This document shows positions 36,190 to 43,964 of a stretch of DNA of 64,000 nt, piece by piece. The notes beneath the pieces are model-generated. The model ran no database searches, was not told the DNA's origin, and was given only the letters and a program-made list of their open reading frames with translations. Numbering within the stretch: position 1 is the first letter of the stretch; every line of letters starts with the position of its first letter. This stretch comes from Marinobacter nanhaiticus D15-8W (lineage in GTDB: Bacteria > Pseudomonadota > Gammaproteobacteria > Pseudomonadales > Oleiphilaceae), in assembly GCF_036511935.1 (NCBI RefSeq), contig NZ_AP028878.1, positions 4,278,001 through 4,342,000 on the forward strand, read 5' to 3'. The position numbers and the translations under genes were made by a program.

Positions 36190-37107
36190 TCAAACACTCA
36201 CGCACTCGAACCCATTCCTGCCGCCCTGCTTGACGTTGTACAGGGCGGTGTCCGCTTGCTGGACGTAATGCGTAAGCGTCGTGTCACGACCTGGCGTACC
36301 CGCCGCCAGTCCTACGCTAACCGTCACAACGTCTGAGACAGGCGATCCACCGTGCTGGATGGCCCGTGATCGCATGTTGGAACACAGCCATTCCCCCACC
36401 CGGCTAACCTGCTCATATGTGGTGTATGGCAGCACAATCGCGAACTCTTCTCCCCCATACCGTGCGACAAACTCTCCCGGACGACGAACGGCACCGTTGA
36501 GAACTTGGGCGATATCCCTAAGGGTATCGTCACCTGCAACATGGCCATGCAGATCGTTGAAGGCCTTGAAGTGGTCGACATCCACCAATGCAATGGCGAG
36601 GGAGAACCCCTGGCGATAGTGACGACGCACTTCCACTTCGCCCAATCGATTGAAGTACCGGCGATTGAATACACCGGTCAAACCATCAAGATCAGCCAGC
36701 TGCTTCAGGACATCCGACTGCCTCTTGATGGTCAGTTGATTGCGAATCCTCGCGTTTACCACCACCGGGCTGAATGGCTTGCTTATGAAATCCTGCGCCC
36801 CCGCCTCGAATGCCCTTAACTCGTCGCCAACTTCGCTCTGGGCGGTCACGAATACGATAGACGCCTCTTGCGTCGCCGGGTTCTGCTTGAGTTGCAGACA
36901 GGTTTCATATCCGTTCTGCCCGGGCATATTCTGGTCCAGCAGAATGACATCCGGACAATAGTTTTCAGCCATACGCAGGCCCTGCTCGCCGCTCGTTGCA
37001 AACAGGATCCGGCCCTGGTCAGCGAGAATCGAACTCAGGATCTGAATGGTATCCGGGTCGTCATCAATGATCAGGAGCGTCGGCTCCGTATCCAATAGTT
37101 CTGACAA
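36190..37107 (-). CDS. Response regulator with GGDEF domain (diguanylate cyclase)
   Basis: A 305-aa cytoplasmic protein. An N-terminal receiver domain (about 10-125, 'DVILLDQNMPGQNGYE' with the phosphorylated Asp) precedes a GGDEF domain (about 140-300). The active site 'RYGGEEFAIVLP' is canonical, so it should make cyclic di-GMP. The inhibitory RxxD site is altered to RPGE, so feedback inhibition may be weak. It is first in a minus-strand set, 38 nt before the sensor kinase gene, and the kinase is a candidate phosphodonor. Confidence 0.9.
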   Translation of the reverse strand: MSELLDTEPTLLIIDDDPDTIQILSSILADQGRILFATSGEQGLRMAENYCPDVILLDQNMPGQNGYETCLQLKQNPATQEASIVFVTAQSEVGDELRAFEAGAQDFISKPFSPVVVNARIRNQLTIKRQSDVLKQLADLDGLTGVFNRRYFNRLGEVEVRRHYRQGFSLAIALVDVDHFKAFNDLHGHVAGDDTLRDIAQVLNGAVRRPGEFVARYGGEEFAIVLPYTTYEQVSRVGEWLCSNMRSRAIQHGGSPVSDVVTVSVGLAAGTPGRDTTLTHYVQQADTALYNVKQGGRNGFECVSV

Positions 37108-37255
37108 TCAACAGCTCCTCACATCATAAGACTCGACAATCGGCCACAGGCAAAAAGGCCGTTTCCCACTTGCTTACGGTACGCTGACCATGATGGATCG
37201 CGTCATGCCGCACCCTGATCTCTTCGGTAGCCACCGTTGGATGTTTTGTGTATGA

Positions 37256-38002
37256 ATGGCGAGGCAAGAACTCTTCTTTGAGGTTAGCACATTGAAAATC
37301 ACTGCCAGCGTTATCCTCTCGATTTCTCTCATACTGGCTGCCTTCATTTCCGCTCAGGGCCTCCGCGACATCAAGACCGGCGACCGCTTCGTCACCGTGA
37401 AAGGCGTAGCCGAGCGTGAGGTGCAGGCCAACCTGGCCCTCTGGCCCATTAGATTCATCGCCACCGGCGACACCCTGCCGGAAGCCCAGGAGCAGGCGCG
37501 CAAGAGTCGTGAGACCATCATCGGCTTCCTGGAGTTACAGGCCATCAATACCGACGCGGTGGAATTGCAGCGGCTGGACGTCACCGACACCCAGGCCAAT
37601 CCCTACCAAAGCAACAGCGGCGGTAAACGCTTCATTATCAACCAGACGCTGATGGTACGCTCCACCGCCATCGACAAGGTGCAACAGGCCGCCCAGGCGG
37701 TGAGCGACCTGGTGGATTCCGGTGTGGTGCTGTCCAGCGACTACGGGCCCAGCGGTCCCACCTACCTGTTCGATAATCTCAACGAGATCAAGCCCGAGAT
37801 GATTGCCGAGGCCACCGCAGCAGCACGTGAGGCGGCGCAGCAGTTCGCCCGGGATGCGAAAACCGACCTGGGTGGCCTGCGTCGTGCCAACCAGGGTGTG
37901 TTCCAGATCCTGCCCAGGGACCAGGCGCCTGGGATTACCGAAGAGCAGCAGCCGGTGAAAACCGTGCGGGTGGTGTCGACGGTCGAGTATTACCTTGAAT
38001 AG
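37256..38002 (+). CDS. SIMPL domain-containing protein
   Basis: A 248-aa protein with an N-terminal hydrophobic segment (about residues 16-34) and a SIMPL/DUF541 domain ('FVTVKGVAEREVQANLALW' to 'VVSTVEYYL'). Bacterial members are envelope proteins linked to oxidative-stress resistance in some species; biochemical function is unknown. ATG 37256 is used. TTG 37292, with GAGG upstream, would give the more usual start directly before the hydrophobic stretch and may be the true start. It stands alone and converges with the EamA gene. Confidence 0.85.
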   Translation: MARQELFFEVSTLKITASVILSISLILAAFISAQGLRDIKTGDRFVTVKGVAEREVQANLALWPIRFIATGDTLPEAQEQARKSRETIIGFLELQAINTDAVELQRLDVTDTQANPYQSNSGGKRFIINQTLMVRSTAIDKVQQAAQAVSDLVDSGVVLSSDYGPSGPTYLFDNLNEIKPEMIAEATAAAREAAQQFARDAKTDLGGLRRANQGVFQILPRDQAPGITEEQQPVKTVRVVSTVEYYLE

Positions 38003-38042
38003 CCAAGCTTCTGGATAGACAGATTTCTTGAACGGCCAAACT

Positions 38043-38975
38043 TCAGCTGGATGGCACCTTCGTTCGCGTTAGCAGACGCAGCGGCCGCCCATCCACCAAC
38101 ATTAATCCCAGTCCAATCAGCGCCATGCCCGCAAAGTGCTTCGGCTCAAGCATTTCGTGGAGGAATGCCACGCCGAGCAGAATCGCACTTACGGGAATCA
38201 GGAAGGTAACCAGCAGCAGGTTAGTCGCCCCGGCAACAGCCAGGATACGGAAGTAGATAATGTAGGCCAGAGCAGTCGACAGGATCGCCAGCGCAAACAC
38301 GGACGCCCAGGTTCCGGCGCCGGGCGCCGATAGCTGCCAGGGTTGCTCCACCATTAGGGCAACCGGAACGATCAGCACGGTGGACGCCGTGACTTGCCCT
38401 GTGGCCGTTACCATCGGCGGGATGTTCATGCGCCGGAAACGCCGCCCGAAGACACCACTGAAGGCGTAAGCCAGCCCAGCACCTAGAATTGCACATTGCG
38501 CCGCCACATCCTGGCCGATACCGGATAGCGCGTCCGGCCCGATAATAAAGATTACACCGGCAAAGCCCACCGCCAGACCGGCCACGCGGGCCGGAGTCAT
38601 CCTCTCGTCCGCCGTAAAGAGATGCGCGACGACCAGGGTGAACAGGGGCGTTGCCGCGTTGAGAATCGAGGCCAAACCGCTAGCTATGTGCGTCTGTCCC
38701 CAGACAATCAGGCTGAACGGCACCATGTTGTTGATGAACCCCATGCCGAAGAACGCCAGCCAGATTCGCGGCGCATACGGCATGCGCAGTCCTATCAGCC
38801 GTATGACCACGAACAGTGTCAGTGCCGCCAGCCCCACCCGAAGCGCCACGATCGTGAACGGCGGCAATTCATGGACGGCCACGCCGACAAAGAAGAAGGA
38901 ACCGCCCCAAAGGACGGACAGCAGGATCAGCAGCGTCCACTCCAGACGCCCCATGCGCAGGGCAGATTCACTCAT
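38043..38975 (-). CDS. EamA family (DMT superfamily) metabolite exporter
   Basis: A 310-aa inner-membrane transporter with ten helices in two EamA repeats. 'SVLWGGSFFFVGVAVHELPPF' opens repeat one, and 'ALAYIIYFRILAVAGATN' with 'PVSAILLGVAFLHEMLE' close repeat two, as in RhaT/YdcZ-like exporters. ATG 38975 has GGAGG just upstream; an in-frame start six codons earlier has none. Substrates of this family (amino acids, nucleotide sugars, drugs) cannot be told from sequence. Confidence 0.9.
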   Translation of the reverse strand: MSESALRMGRLEWTLLILLSVLWGGSFFFVGVAVHELPPFTIVALRVGLAALTLFVVIRLIGLRMPYAPRIWLAFFGMGFINNMVPFSLIVWGQTHIASGLASILNAATPLFTLVVAHLFTADERMTPARVAGLAVGFAGVIFIIGPDALSGIGQDVAAQCAILGAGLAYAFSGVFGRRFRRMNIPPMVTATGQVTASTVLIVPVALMVEQPWQLSAPGAGTWASVFALAILSTALAYIIYFRILAVAGATNLLLVTFLIPVSAILLGVAFLHEMLEPKHFAGMALIGLGLMLVDGRPLRLLTRTKVPSS

Positions 38976-39097
38976 CGTCGGACCTCCAGCCAATCAGTTG
39001 ATGGCGCCAAGACTAGACGAAGCTCAACCGTTCAGCACTCCGGAAGTTGCGCATGGATATGGTGGGCGTCGACGACAAAGGGCGGGGGCACGTTCGA

Positions 39098-39790
39098 TCA
39101 GTCGAGCGTGAGTAAATACTGCTCCAAAGCCACCGGATCATTCACCGTCACCCGGCCGTAACTGAAGGCGATATGGCCCTCGGCTTCGAAATTCTTGAGG
39201 ACCTTGTGCACGCCCTGGCGAGTCATGCCCATCATGTTGGCGATGTGCTCCCGGGTCAGGCGAAAGGTCACCGATTCGGAACGGATGTGGCCGCCGCTGT
39301 GCATCTGGGCCAAGAAAAGCAGGCGCCGTCCCACCCGGGTCTGGGTGCCGCGCAGGGCGTCGTCCTCGATCATCGACATCGCCGCCCACAAACGCTGGCT
39401 CACCAGGTCCAACACCACCGGGTAACTCTCCGGATAGCGCTGCATCAGGGTGCGGAAGTATTCCCCTGGCAGGTCGACAATCGTTGCGGCTTCGTGTGCC
39501 CGGGCTCCATAGACGCGCGGCGTCCGAGGGGAGAATACGGTGTCGCCGAACCAGGTGCCGTGGTCGAAGATGATCAGGACCGCCTCCCTACCCTCGGCGT
39601 TGACCGAGCTGATCCGCACCGTTCCTTCTGCGATGACGCAGATGCTGGATTGCAACGTGCCCTTGTCGTAGATGACCTCGTCCGGGTCGAAGTGGCGGAT
39701 GCGGGCATGGCTGGCCGCTTCGTCGATGGCGGCATCGGGAAAGCCGGCGAAGATGGGGCATTGTCGGATAACGGCGCGGGTGTCGATCAT
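39098..39790 (-). CDS. Crp/Fnr-family transcriptional regulator
   Basis: A 230-aa regulator. A cyclic-nucleotide-binding-like beta barrel covers about residues 15-130 ('VIYDKGTLQSSICVIAEGTVR'), a dimer helix follows, and the C-terminal winged HTH is 'LTREHIANMMGMTRQGVHKV'. The N-terminal cysteine cluster of FNR is absent, so it is not an oxygen-sensing FNR. cAMP-contact residues are not clearly conserved, so its ligand is unknown. It is divergent from the aldolase-HD pair, 99 nt apart, and probably regulates it. ATG 39790 is used; GTG 39808 is possible. Confidence 0.87.
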   Translation of the reverse strand: MIDTRAVIRQCPIFAGFPDAAIDEAASHARIRHFDPDEVIYDKGTLQSSICVIAEGTVRISSVNAEGREAVLIIFDHGTWFGDTVFSPRTPRVYGARAHEAATIVDLPGEYFRTLMQRYPESYPVVLDLVSQRLWAAMSMIEDDALRGTQTRVGRRLLFLAQMHSGGHIRSESVTFRLTREHIANMMGMTRQGVHKVLKNFEAEGHIAFSYGRVTVNDPVALEQYLLTLD

Positions 39791-39814
39791 CGGGCAAGTG
39801 TAAACCAATTGACA

Positions 39815-39871
39815 GTATTCGCACCTGTCCCGGTTCTAGACTGGATGTATTCGCAAAACAACGACAATACA
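39815..39871. promoter_or_regulatory. Repeated GTATTCGCA motif and TGTATT/AATACA dyad in a divergent promoter
   Basis: GTATTCGCA occurs at 39815-39823 and 39847-39855, 32 bp apart (about three helix turns). TGTATT (39846-39851) and AATACA (39866-39871) form an inverted repeat. TTGACA (39809-39814) overlaps the first copy. These are candidate sites for the adjacent Crp-type regulator. Confidence 0.4.
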
Positions 39872-39889
39872 CCCGATGAGAGGTGAACC

Positions 39890-40675
39890 ATGAATACAGC
39901 CGTGAATCCCTATCCGCCGACCCTGCCGTCGAAGAAGGAAAAAGTCAGCGCCGAGGAATGGCAACTGCGGGTGGACCTCGCAGCCGCCTATCGCCTGATC
40001 GCCCTGCATGGCTGGGACGACCTGATCTTCACCCATATCTCCGCCCGCATTCCCGGCGATGAGCACCACTTCCTGATCAACCCCTACGGCATGATGTTCG
40101 AGGAAATCACTGCTTCGAGCCTGGTGCGTGTGGACCAGGAAGCCAACAAGCTGGATCCGGACGACTACGACATCAATCCCGCCGGTTTCACCATCCACAG
40201 TGCCATCCATGCGGTGCGCGAGGACGCGGCGTGCGTGATGCACACGCATACGACTGCAGGGGTTGCGGTATCGGCGCAGAAGGACGGCCTGCTACCGCTG
40301 TCACAACAGAGCCTGTTTCCGCTGTCCAACCTGGCTTATCACGATTACGAGGGCGTCGCCCTGCGCGAAGACGAGAAAGCCCGGTTGCAGGCGGACCTCG
40401 GCGAGTCGAACTTCATGATCCTACGCAATCATGGCCTGCTGACCGTCGGAAGCTCCATCGCGGACGCGTTCCTGGGCATGTTTATCCTGCAACGGGCCTG
40501 CGAAATCCAGATCGGTGCCCTGGCCGGTAACCGCGAGCTGACGCCGATTCCGGGCGGCATCGTCGACACCATCAAGCAGCAGGCCGCCCAGGTCACCAAG
40601 GGTATGGGCGGCAACCTGGCGTGGCCGGGCCTGTTGCGCAAGCTCGACCGTATCGATCCAAGTTTCCGCGAATAA
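39890..40675 (+). CDS. Class II aldolase/adducin family protein
   Basis: A 261-aa metal-dependent enzyme of the fuculose-1-phosphate aldolase/adducin fold. 'WDDLIFTHISARIPG', 'CVMHTHTTAGVAVS' (zinc ligands HTH) and 'ILRNHGLLTVG' (third His) are the family landmarks. Members cleave phosphorylated hydroxyketones, decarboxylate or dehydrate; the phosphate-free long form here is often unassigned. It is followed after 14 nt by an HD-domain gene and divergent from a Crp-type regulator, so the three look like a small catabolic unit of unknown substrate. Confidence 0.9.
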   Translation: MNTAVNPYPPTLPSKKEKVSAEEWQLRVDLAAAYRLIALHGWDDLIFTHISARIPGDEHHFLINPYGMMFEEITASSLVRVDQEANKLDPDDYDINPAGFTIHSAIHAVREDAACVMHTHTTAGVAVSAQKDGLLPLSQQSLFPLSNLAYHDYEGVALREDEKARLQADLGESNFMILRNHGLLTVGSSIADAFLGMFILQRACEIQIGALAGNRELTPIPGGIVDTIKQQAAQVTKGMGGNLAWPGLLRKLDRIDPSFRE

Positions 40676-40689
40676 TTGGGGGATAGAAC

Positions 40690-41286
40690 ATGAGTAGCGA
40701 AAACCAGACCCGCGCCCAGTTCACCCATATGAAGGACGGCACCGCCGAAGACTGGCATACCATCGCCGCCTCATTCGGGGATTTCGCCAAGTCCCTGCCC
40801 GATCGGATCATGGATCACCTGAAACTGCTGGAGGGCGACTTCGGCGGGTTCAAGGTGGACCGTATGACCCATTGCCTTCAGACCGCGACACTGGCCCATC
40901 GGGACGGAAAGGACGAAGAGTACGTAGTGTGCGCCCTATTGCACGATATTGGTGACACCCTGGGGACCTACAATCACGCGGATGTCGCCGCGGTCCTGCT
41001 GGAACCCTTCGTCAGCGAGGAGAACCACTGGATGGTCAAGCACCATGCCATCTTCCAGGGGTACTACTTCTTCCATTACCTGGGCCTGGACCCGAACATG
41101 CGGGAGAACTTCAAGGACCATCCCTACTACAAACGCACCCTGGAGTTCGTCAGCAAGTATGACTCTCCGGCCTTCGATCCGGAGGCGGAAACCCTGCCTT
41201 TGTCTTATTTCGAACCGATGCTGCGAAGGGTGCTGGCCAAGCCGCGCAAGTCGCTCTACAAGAAGGCGATGAGCGAAGAGGCCTGA
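40690..41286 (+). CDS. HD-domain protein, PhnZ/MIOX-like (putative mixed-valence diiron oxygenase)
   Basis: A 198-aa HD-fold protein. Potential metal ligands are His61, His85-Asp86 ('LLHDIGDTL'), His96 ('YNHADVAAVLL'), His118/119 ('VKHHAIFQGYYF') and Asp158 ('SKYDSP'). The His61-to-His85 spacing of 24 equals that in PhnZ (34 to 58), and the extra histidines suggest a two-iron site rather than a plain phosphohydrolase. PhnZ and myo-inositol oxygenase cleave C-P or C-C bonds oxidatively. A similar oxygenase role with the adjacent aldolase is an inference. Confidence 0.8.
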   Translation: MSSENQTRAQFTHMKDGTAEDWHTIAASFGDFAKSLPDRIMDHLKLLEGDFGGFKVDRMTHCLQTATLAHRDGKDEEYVVCALLHDIGDTLGTYNHADVAAVLLEPFVSEENHWMVKHHAIFQGYYFFHYLGLDPNMRENFKDHPYYKRTLEFVSKYDSPAFDPEAETLPLSYFEPMLRRVLAKPRKSLYKKAMSEEA

Positions 41287-41299
41287 CCGTCCCATGCAG

Positions 41300-41326
41300 A
41301 TGGGGACCGATACACACGGTTCCCAT
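41300..41326 (+). terminator. Stem-loop after the HD-domain gene
   Basis: ATGGGGACCG and CGGTTCCCAT pair over 10 bp (one G-T) around a 7-nt loop, 13 nt after the stop. No long T tract follows. It likely ends or protects the aldolase-HD transcript. Confidence 0.55.
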
Positions 41327-41488
41327 TCTACCTCTCAATCCGTGCTTACACCTGCCTTCCTTAATGTTCAGCCGGGCAAGACCCCCTAACTGGTGCCCTA
41401 GCAATTACCGCCGCCTTACACCTCCGTCATTTACCGGATTTTAACGTGCCACACCGGCTCGCGCGTACTACGGTTAATCATGAGAGAC

Positions 41489-41701
41489 GGAGTTCAGTGG
41501 TGGGGAATCGATGGTGGAGCGACCATGGATTCCAGGGTCCTCAACGCAGGGGACGGACCGCTGCTCCAGAGACACACCCTCCGCACAGGGCATGTCTCGA
41601 CTCACCGTCTTTTAGTCTGTTGCGTCTCCAACCTGGTGCCCGGTGACTACTGGCCATTCCCACCCTAGATGGTCGGATACATTGTCACCGGGCTTTTTTT
41701 T
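41489..41701 (+). ncRNA. Candidate structured small RNA with GGA-rich hairpins
   Basis: The 532-nt gap 41287-41818 has no credible gene but holds a run of hairpins ending in a strong terminator. Hairpin 1 (41504-41533) has stems GGAATC/GATTCC and ATGGT/ACCAT with loop GGAGCG. Hairpin 2 is GTCCTC-AACGCA-GGGGAC. Hairpin 3 (41569-41598) has GAGACA/TGTCTC and CCCT/AGGG. About seven GGA triplets occur, one in a loop, recalling CsrA/RsmA-sequestering RNAs. No convincing promoter is seen near 41440-41490, so the 5' end is uncertain. A leader of the downstream gene is the alternative. Confidence 0.5.
41638..41701 (+). terminator. Rho-independent terminator with 10-bp stem and eight T
   Basis: GCCCGGTGAC (41638-41647) pairs perfectly with GTCACCGGGC (41684-41693), followed by TTTTTTTT. 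The 36-nt loop has its own hairpin GGCCAT/ATGGTC. It must end an RNA starting upstream, since the next gene begins 117 nt later. Confidence 0.88.
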
Positions 41702-41818
41702 GCCCTTCGATACCCCATTCCGTCAATCAAGCAACTGTGCTTCTCGTCCCGCTTGGTTATACTCGCGCGAAACACATAATAACGACGCAAGTGCACATAA
41801 CTTGCCCAGTAGGACGCT

Positions 41819-43282
41819 ATGAAACGCCTGAGCACACTGGACGCCTCCTGGCTTGCCGTGGAGTCGGAAGATACGCCCATGCACGTGGGTACCCTGCAGA
41901 TATTCTCCCTCCCACCGAATGCACCGGATACCTTCCTGCGGGATATGGTTGCGCGCATGAAAGTCGACTGCGACGTGGCGCCCCCCTGGAACTACAAGCT
42001 GGCGAATGCCGGCTTCCTGGGGCGGCTGCTGGCGCCCGCCTGGAAGGTGGATAAAGACATCGACCTGGACTACCACGTGCGCCACTCCGCCCTGCCGCGC
42101 CCAGGCAGCGAGCGGGAGCTCGGCGTGCTGGTTTCCCGTCTGCACTCCCATCCGCTGGATTTTTCGCGGCCGCTGTGGGAGTGCCACATCATCGAGGGGC
42201 TGGAGAACAACCGGTTCGGCCTCTACACCAAGATGCACCACTCCATGATCGACGGCATCAGCGGTGTACGCTTGATGCAGCGCATCCTGTCGACCAATCC
42301 CGACGAAACCAACATGATGGCGCCCTGGTCAGTGAAACCGGTGCGCGGACGCAAGGCCAGCGGCGAAAATGCGGCCACCCTGAACTGGGCATTCAACGAG
42401 GCGCTGCATGCCTTGAAGATCCAGGTAGACAGCACCCCGAAGCTGGTTAGCGCCCTGACCCGCCTGGTTCATTCCGCCCGGCATGAAGAGGATCACCTCA
42501 CGGCGCCGTTCGTTGGACCACGGTCGATGCTGAATGGCCGCGTCACCGGTCAGCGTCGCTTCGCCACCCAGCACTATCCACTGGAGCGGCTCAAACAACT
42601 GGCCAAATACGCAGATGCCTCGCTCAACGACATCGTGCTCTACCTGTGCGGCACAGCGCTGCGGCGCTTCCTGCTGGAACAGGGCCAACTGCCGGACACA
42701 TCGCTGACCGCCGGAATCCCGGTCAACATCCGCCCGGCGGACGATCACGGCACCGGCACGGCGATCAGCTTCATGATCGCCAGCCTGGCCACCAACGAGG
42801 CCGGACCGCTGGAACGGCTCGACGCCATCAGGGCCTCCACCTGCAGCGCCAAGGAACACCTGCAAAGTCTGCCGCGCAGTGCCCTGAACCAGTACACCAT
42901 GCTGATGATGTCCCCCTACATCCTGCAGTTGATGACGGGATTGGGCGGGCGCATGCGGCCGGCCTTCAACGTCACCATCTCCAATGTGCCGGGGCCGGAG
43001 AAGCCGTTGTATTACGAAGGAGCGAAGCTTGAGGCGATGTACCCCGTCTCCCTGATCGCCCACGGCGGCGCGCTGAACATCACGTGTCTCAGCTATGCCG
43101 GATCACTGAATTTCGGCTACACCGGCTGCCGGGATACGCTGCCCAGCATGCAGCGGTTGGCGGTGTATACCGGTGAAGCGCTGGATGAGCTGGAGCTGAT
43201 TCTGTTGTCGAAGAAGCCGGGAGCAAGAAAGGCATCGAAGTCTGGGACTGCCCGATCAAAACGAGGGGCTTCTGCCAAGTAA
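41819..43282 (+). CDS. Wax ester synthase/diacylglycerol acyltransferase (WS/DGAT family)
   Basis: A 487-aa acyltransferase making wax esters or triacylglycerol from acyl-CoA and long-chain alcohols or diacylglycerol, at the inner membrane or lipid bodies. The catalytic motif 'HHSMIDG' spans residues 140-146. 'LSTLDASWLAVESEDTPMHVG' opens the protein, and 'NVTISNVPGPEKPLYYEGAKL' is the C-terminal signature. Length fits (about 450-490 aa). TATACT at 41758-41763 is a good -10. A basic Lys/Arg-rich tail ends the protein. The acyl-CoA ligase and desaturase in this window could feed it. Confidence 0.93.
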   Translation: MKRLSTLDASWLAVESEDTPMHVGTLQIFSLPPNAPDTFLRDMVARMKVDCDVAPPWNYKLANAGFLGRLLAPAWKVDKDIDLDYHVRHSALPRPGSERELGVLVSRLHSHPLDFSRPLWECHIIEGLENNRFGLYTKMHHSMIDGISGVRLMQRILSTNPDETNMMAPWSVKPVRGRKASGENAATLNWAFNEALHALKIQVDSTPKLVSALTRLVHSARHEEDHLTAPFVGPRSMLNGRVTGQRRFATQHYPLERLKQLAKYADASLNDIVLYLCGTALRRFLLEQGQLPDTSLTAGIPVNIRPADDHGTGTAISFMIASLATNEAGPLERLDAIRASTCSAKEHLQSLPRSALNQYTMLMMSPYILQLMTGLGGRMRPAFNVTISNVPGPEKPLYYEGAKLEAMYPVSLIAHGGALNITCLSYAGSLNFGYTGCRDTLPSMQRLAVYTGEALDELELILLSKKPGARKASKSGTARSKRGASAK

Positions 43283-43370
43283 GGCGAGACTTCGCAGAGA
43301 GCGAACAACAGATACAGTGGCGTGAAAGATTAGATGTGGCCTATCAGGAAAGAGGGCACCTTTGGCGCCT

Positions 43371-43435
43371 CAGAAGCTGAAGCTTCTGCTACATACTCGA
43401 GTTGACTGGGAATGTAGCCGACGCTTCAGCTTCGG
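43371..43435. repeat. Inverted pair of REP-like palindromes (GTAG-headed)
   Basis: Two copies face each other. On the minus strand, 43395-43371 reads GTAG-CAGAAGC-TTCA-GCTTCTG. On the plus strand, 43411-43435 reads GTAG-CCGACGC-TTCA-GCTTCGG. A GTAG head before an imperfect palindrome is the hallmark of REP sequences mobilised by RAYT transposases. The stem changes keep pairing. Related copies lie at 47315-47400. Confidence 0.75.
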
Positions 43436-43436
43436 A

Positions 43437-43453
43437 GCAGCCCGCAGGGCTGC
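43437..43453. terminator. GC-rich hairpin beside the REP pair
   Basis: GCAGCCC-GCA-GGGCTGC, 7-bp perfect stem, lies between the ends of the WS/DGAT gene and the leftward 43497-43964 gene. It may end transcription in both directions. Confidence 0.45.
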
Positions 43454-43496
43454 CGACCTTTCCACCAGACAACTGTCTAGCCACCAGCCAAAAACT

Positions 43497-43964
43497 TCAC
43501 GTACCGCCGTCGAATAAGCGGATATCCTCAACCACCAGCAAAACCAGCTTCGGCTGATCTTGCTCCCGCACATACCCCAGCAGTACATACGCCTCACCGT
43601 GCTCGAAAGCACAACGCCCATTGCCCTGATAGACCGTGTCCGTCTCCAGTCGATCCAACGGCGGCTGGTCCAGGCTGTCTTCGGCGAACTGACCTAACTG
43701 GAGTCGTTCACAACCGATAAAGCGCCCCAGCTCGCTCGCTTCGACGAGCAGCGGCCGGTAACGGTCGGCATCCTGCATGGGCGGCAGCATCAGGTTGTTC
43801 AGGGCCTCCAGGTGCCAATCCCGGGATACGCCGTCGATCAGCTTGGAGAAGCTGGCCATCTGCTGTTCCTGATCGTCGCCTGCCTCCGGTTGGTAGAACA
43901 GCATCCAGGCCGCAGCCGTCACCAGCGCGATGAGGGTTCCCAGGAATCGATGCCAATGCTTCAT
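43497..43964 (-). CDS. Hypothetical membrane-anchored protein coupled to the FabR/DesT-type regulator
   Basis: A 155-aa protein I do not recognise. One hydrophobic segment near residues 8-24 ('FLGTLIALVTAAAWMLFY') suggests an inner-membrane anchor with the rest periplasmic. The body has two Cys ('FIGCERLQLG', 'GNGRCAFEHGE'), possibly a disulfide. Its ATG overlaps the regulator's stop (ATGA), so it is translated from the same mRNA. Function unknown; a link to lipid homeostasis is only by neighbourhood. Confidence 0.75.
   Translation of the reverse strand: MKHWHRFLGTLIALVTAAAWMLFYQPEAGDDQEQQMASFSKLIDGVSRDWHLEALNNLMLPPMQDADRYRPLLVEASELGRFIGCERLQLGQFAEDSLDQPPLDRLETDTVYQGNGRCAFEHGEAYVLLGYVREQDQPKLVLLVVEDIRLFDGGT

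Noticed and set aside
41461..41700. c-di-GMP (GEMM), glycine or cobalamin riboswitch
   Set aside because: The conserved cores of these classes could not be found by eye; only generic hairpins and GGA motifs are seen.
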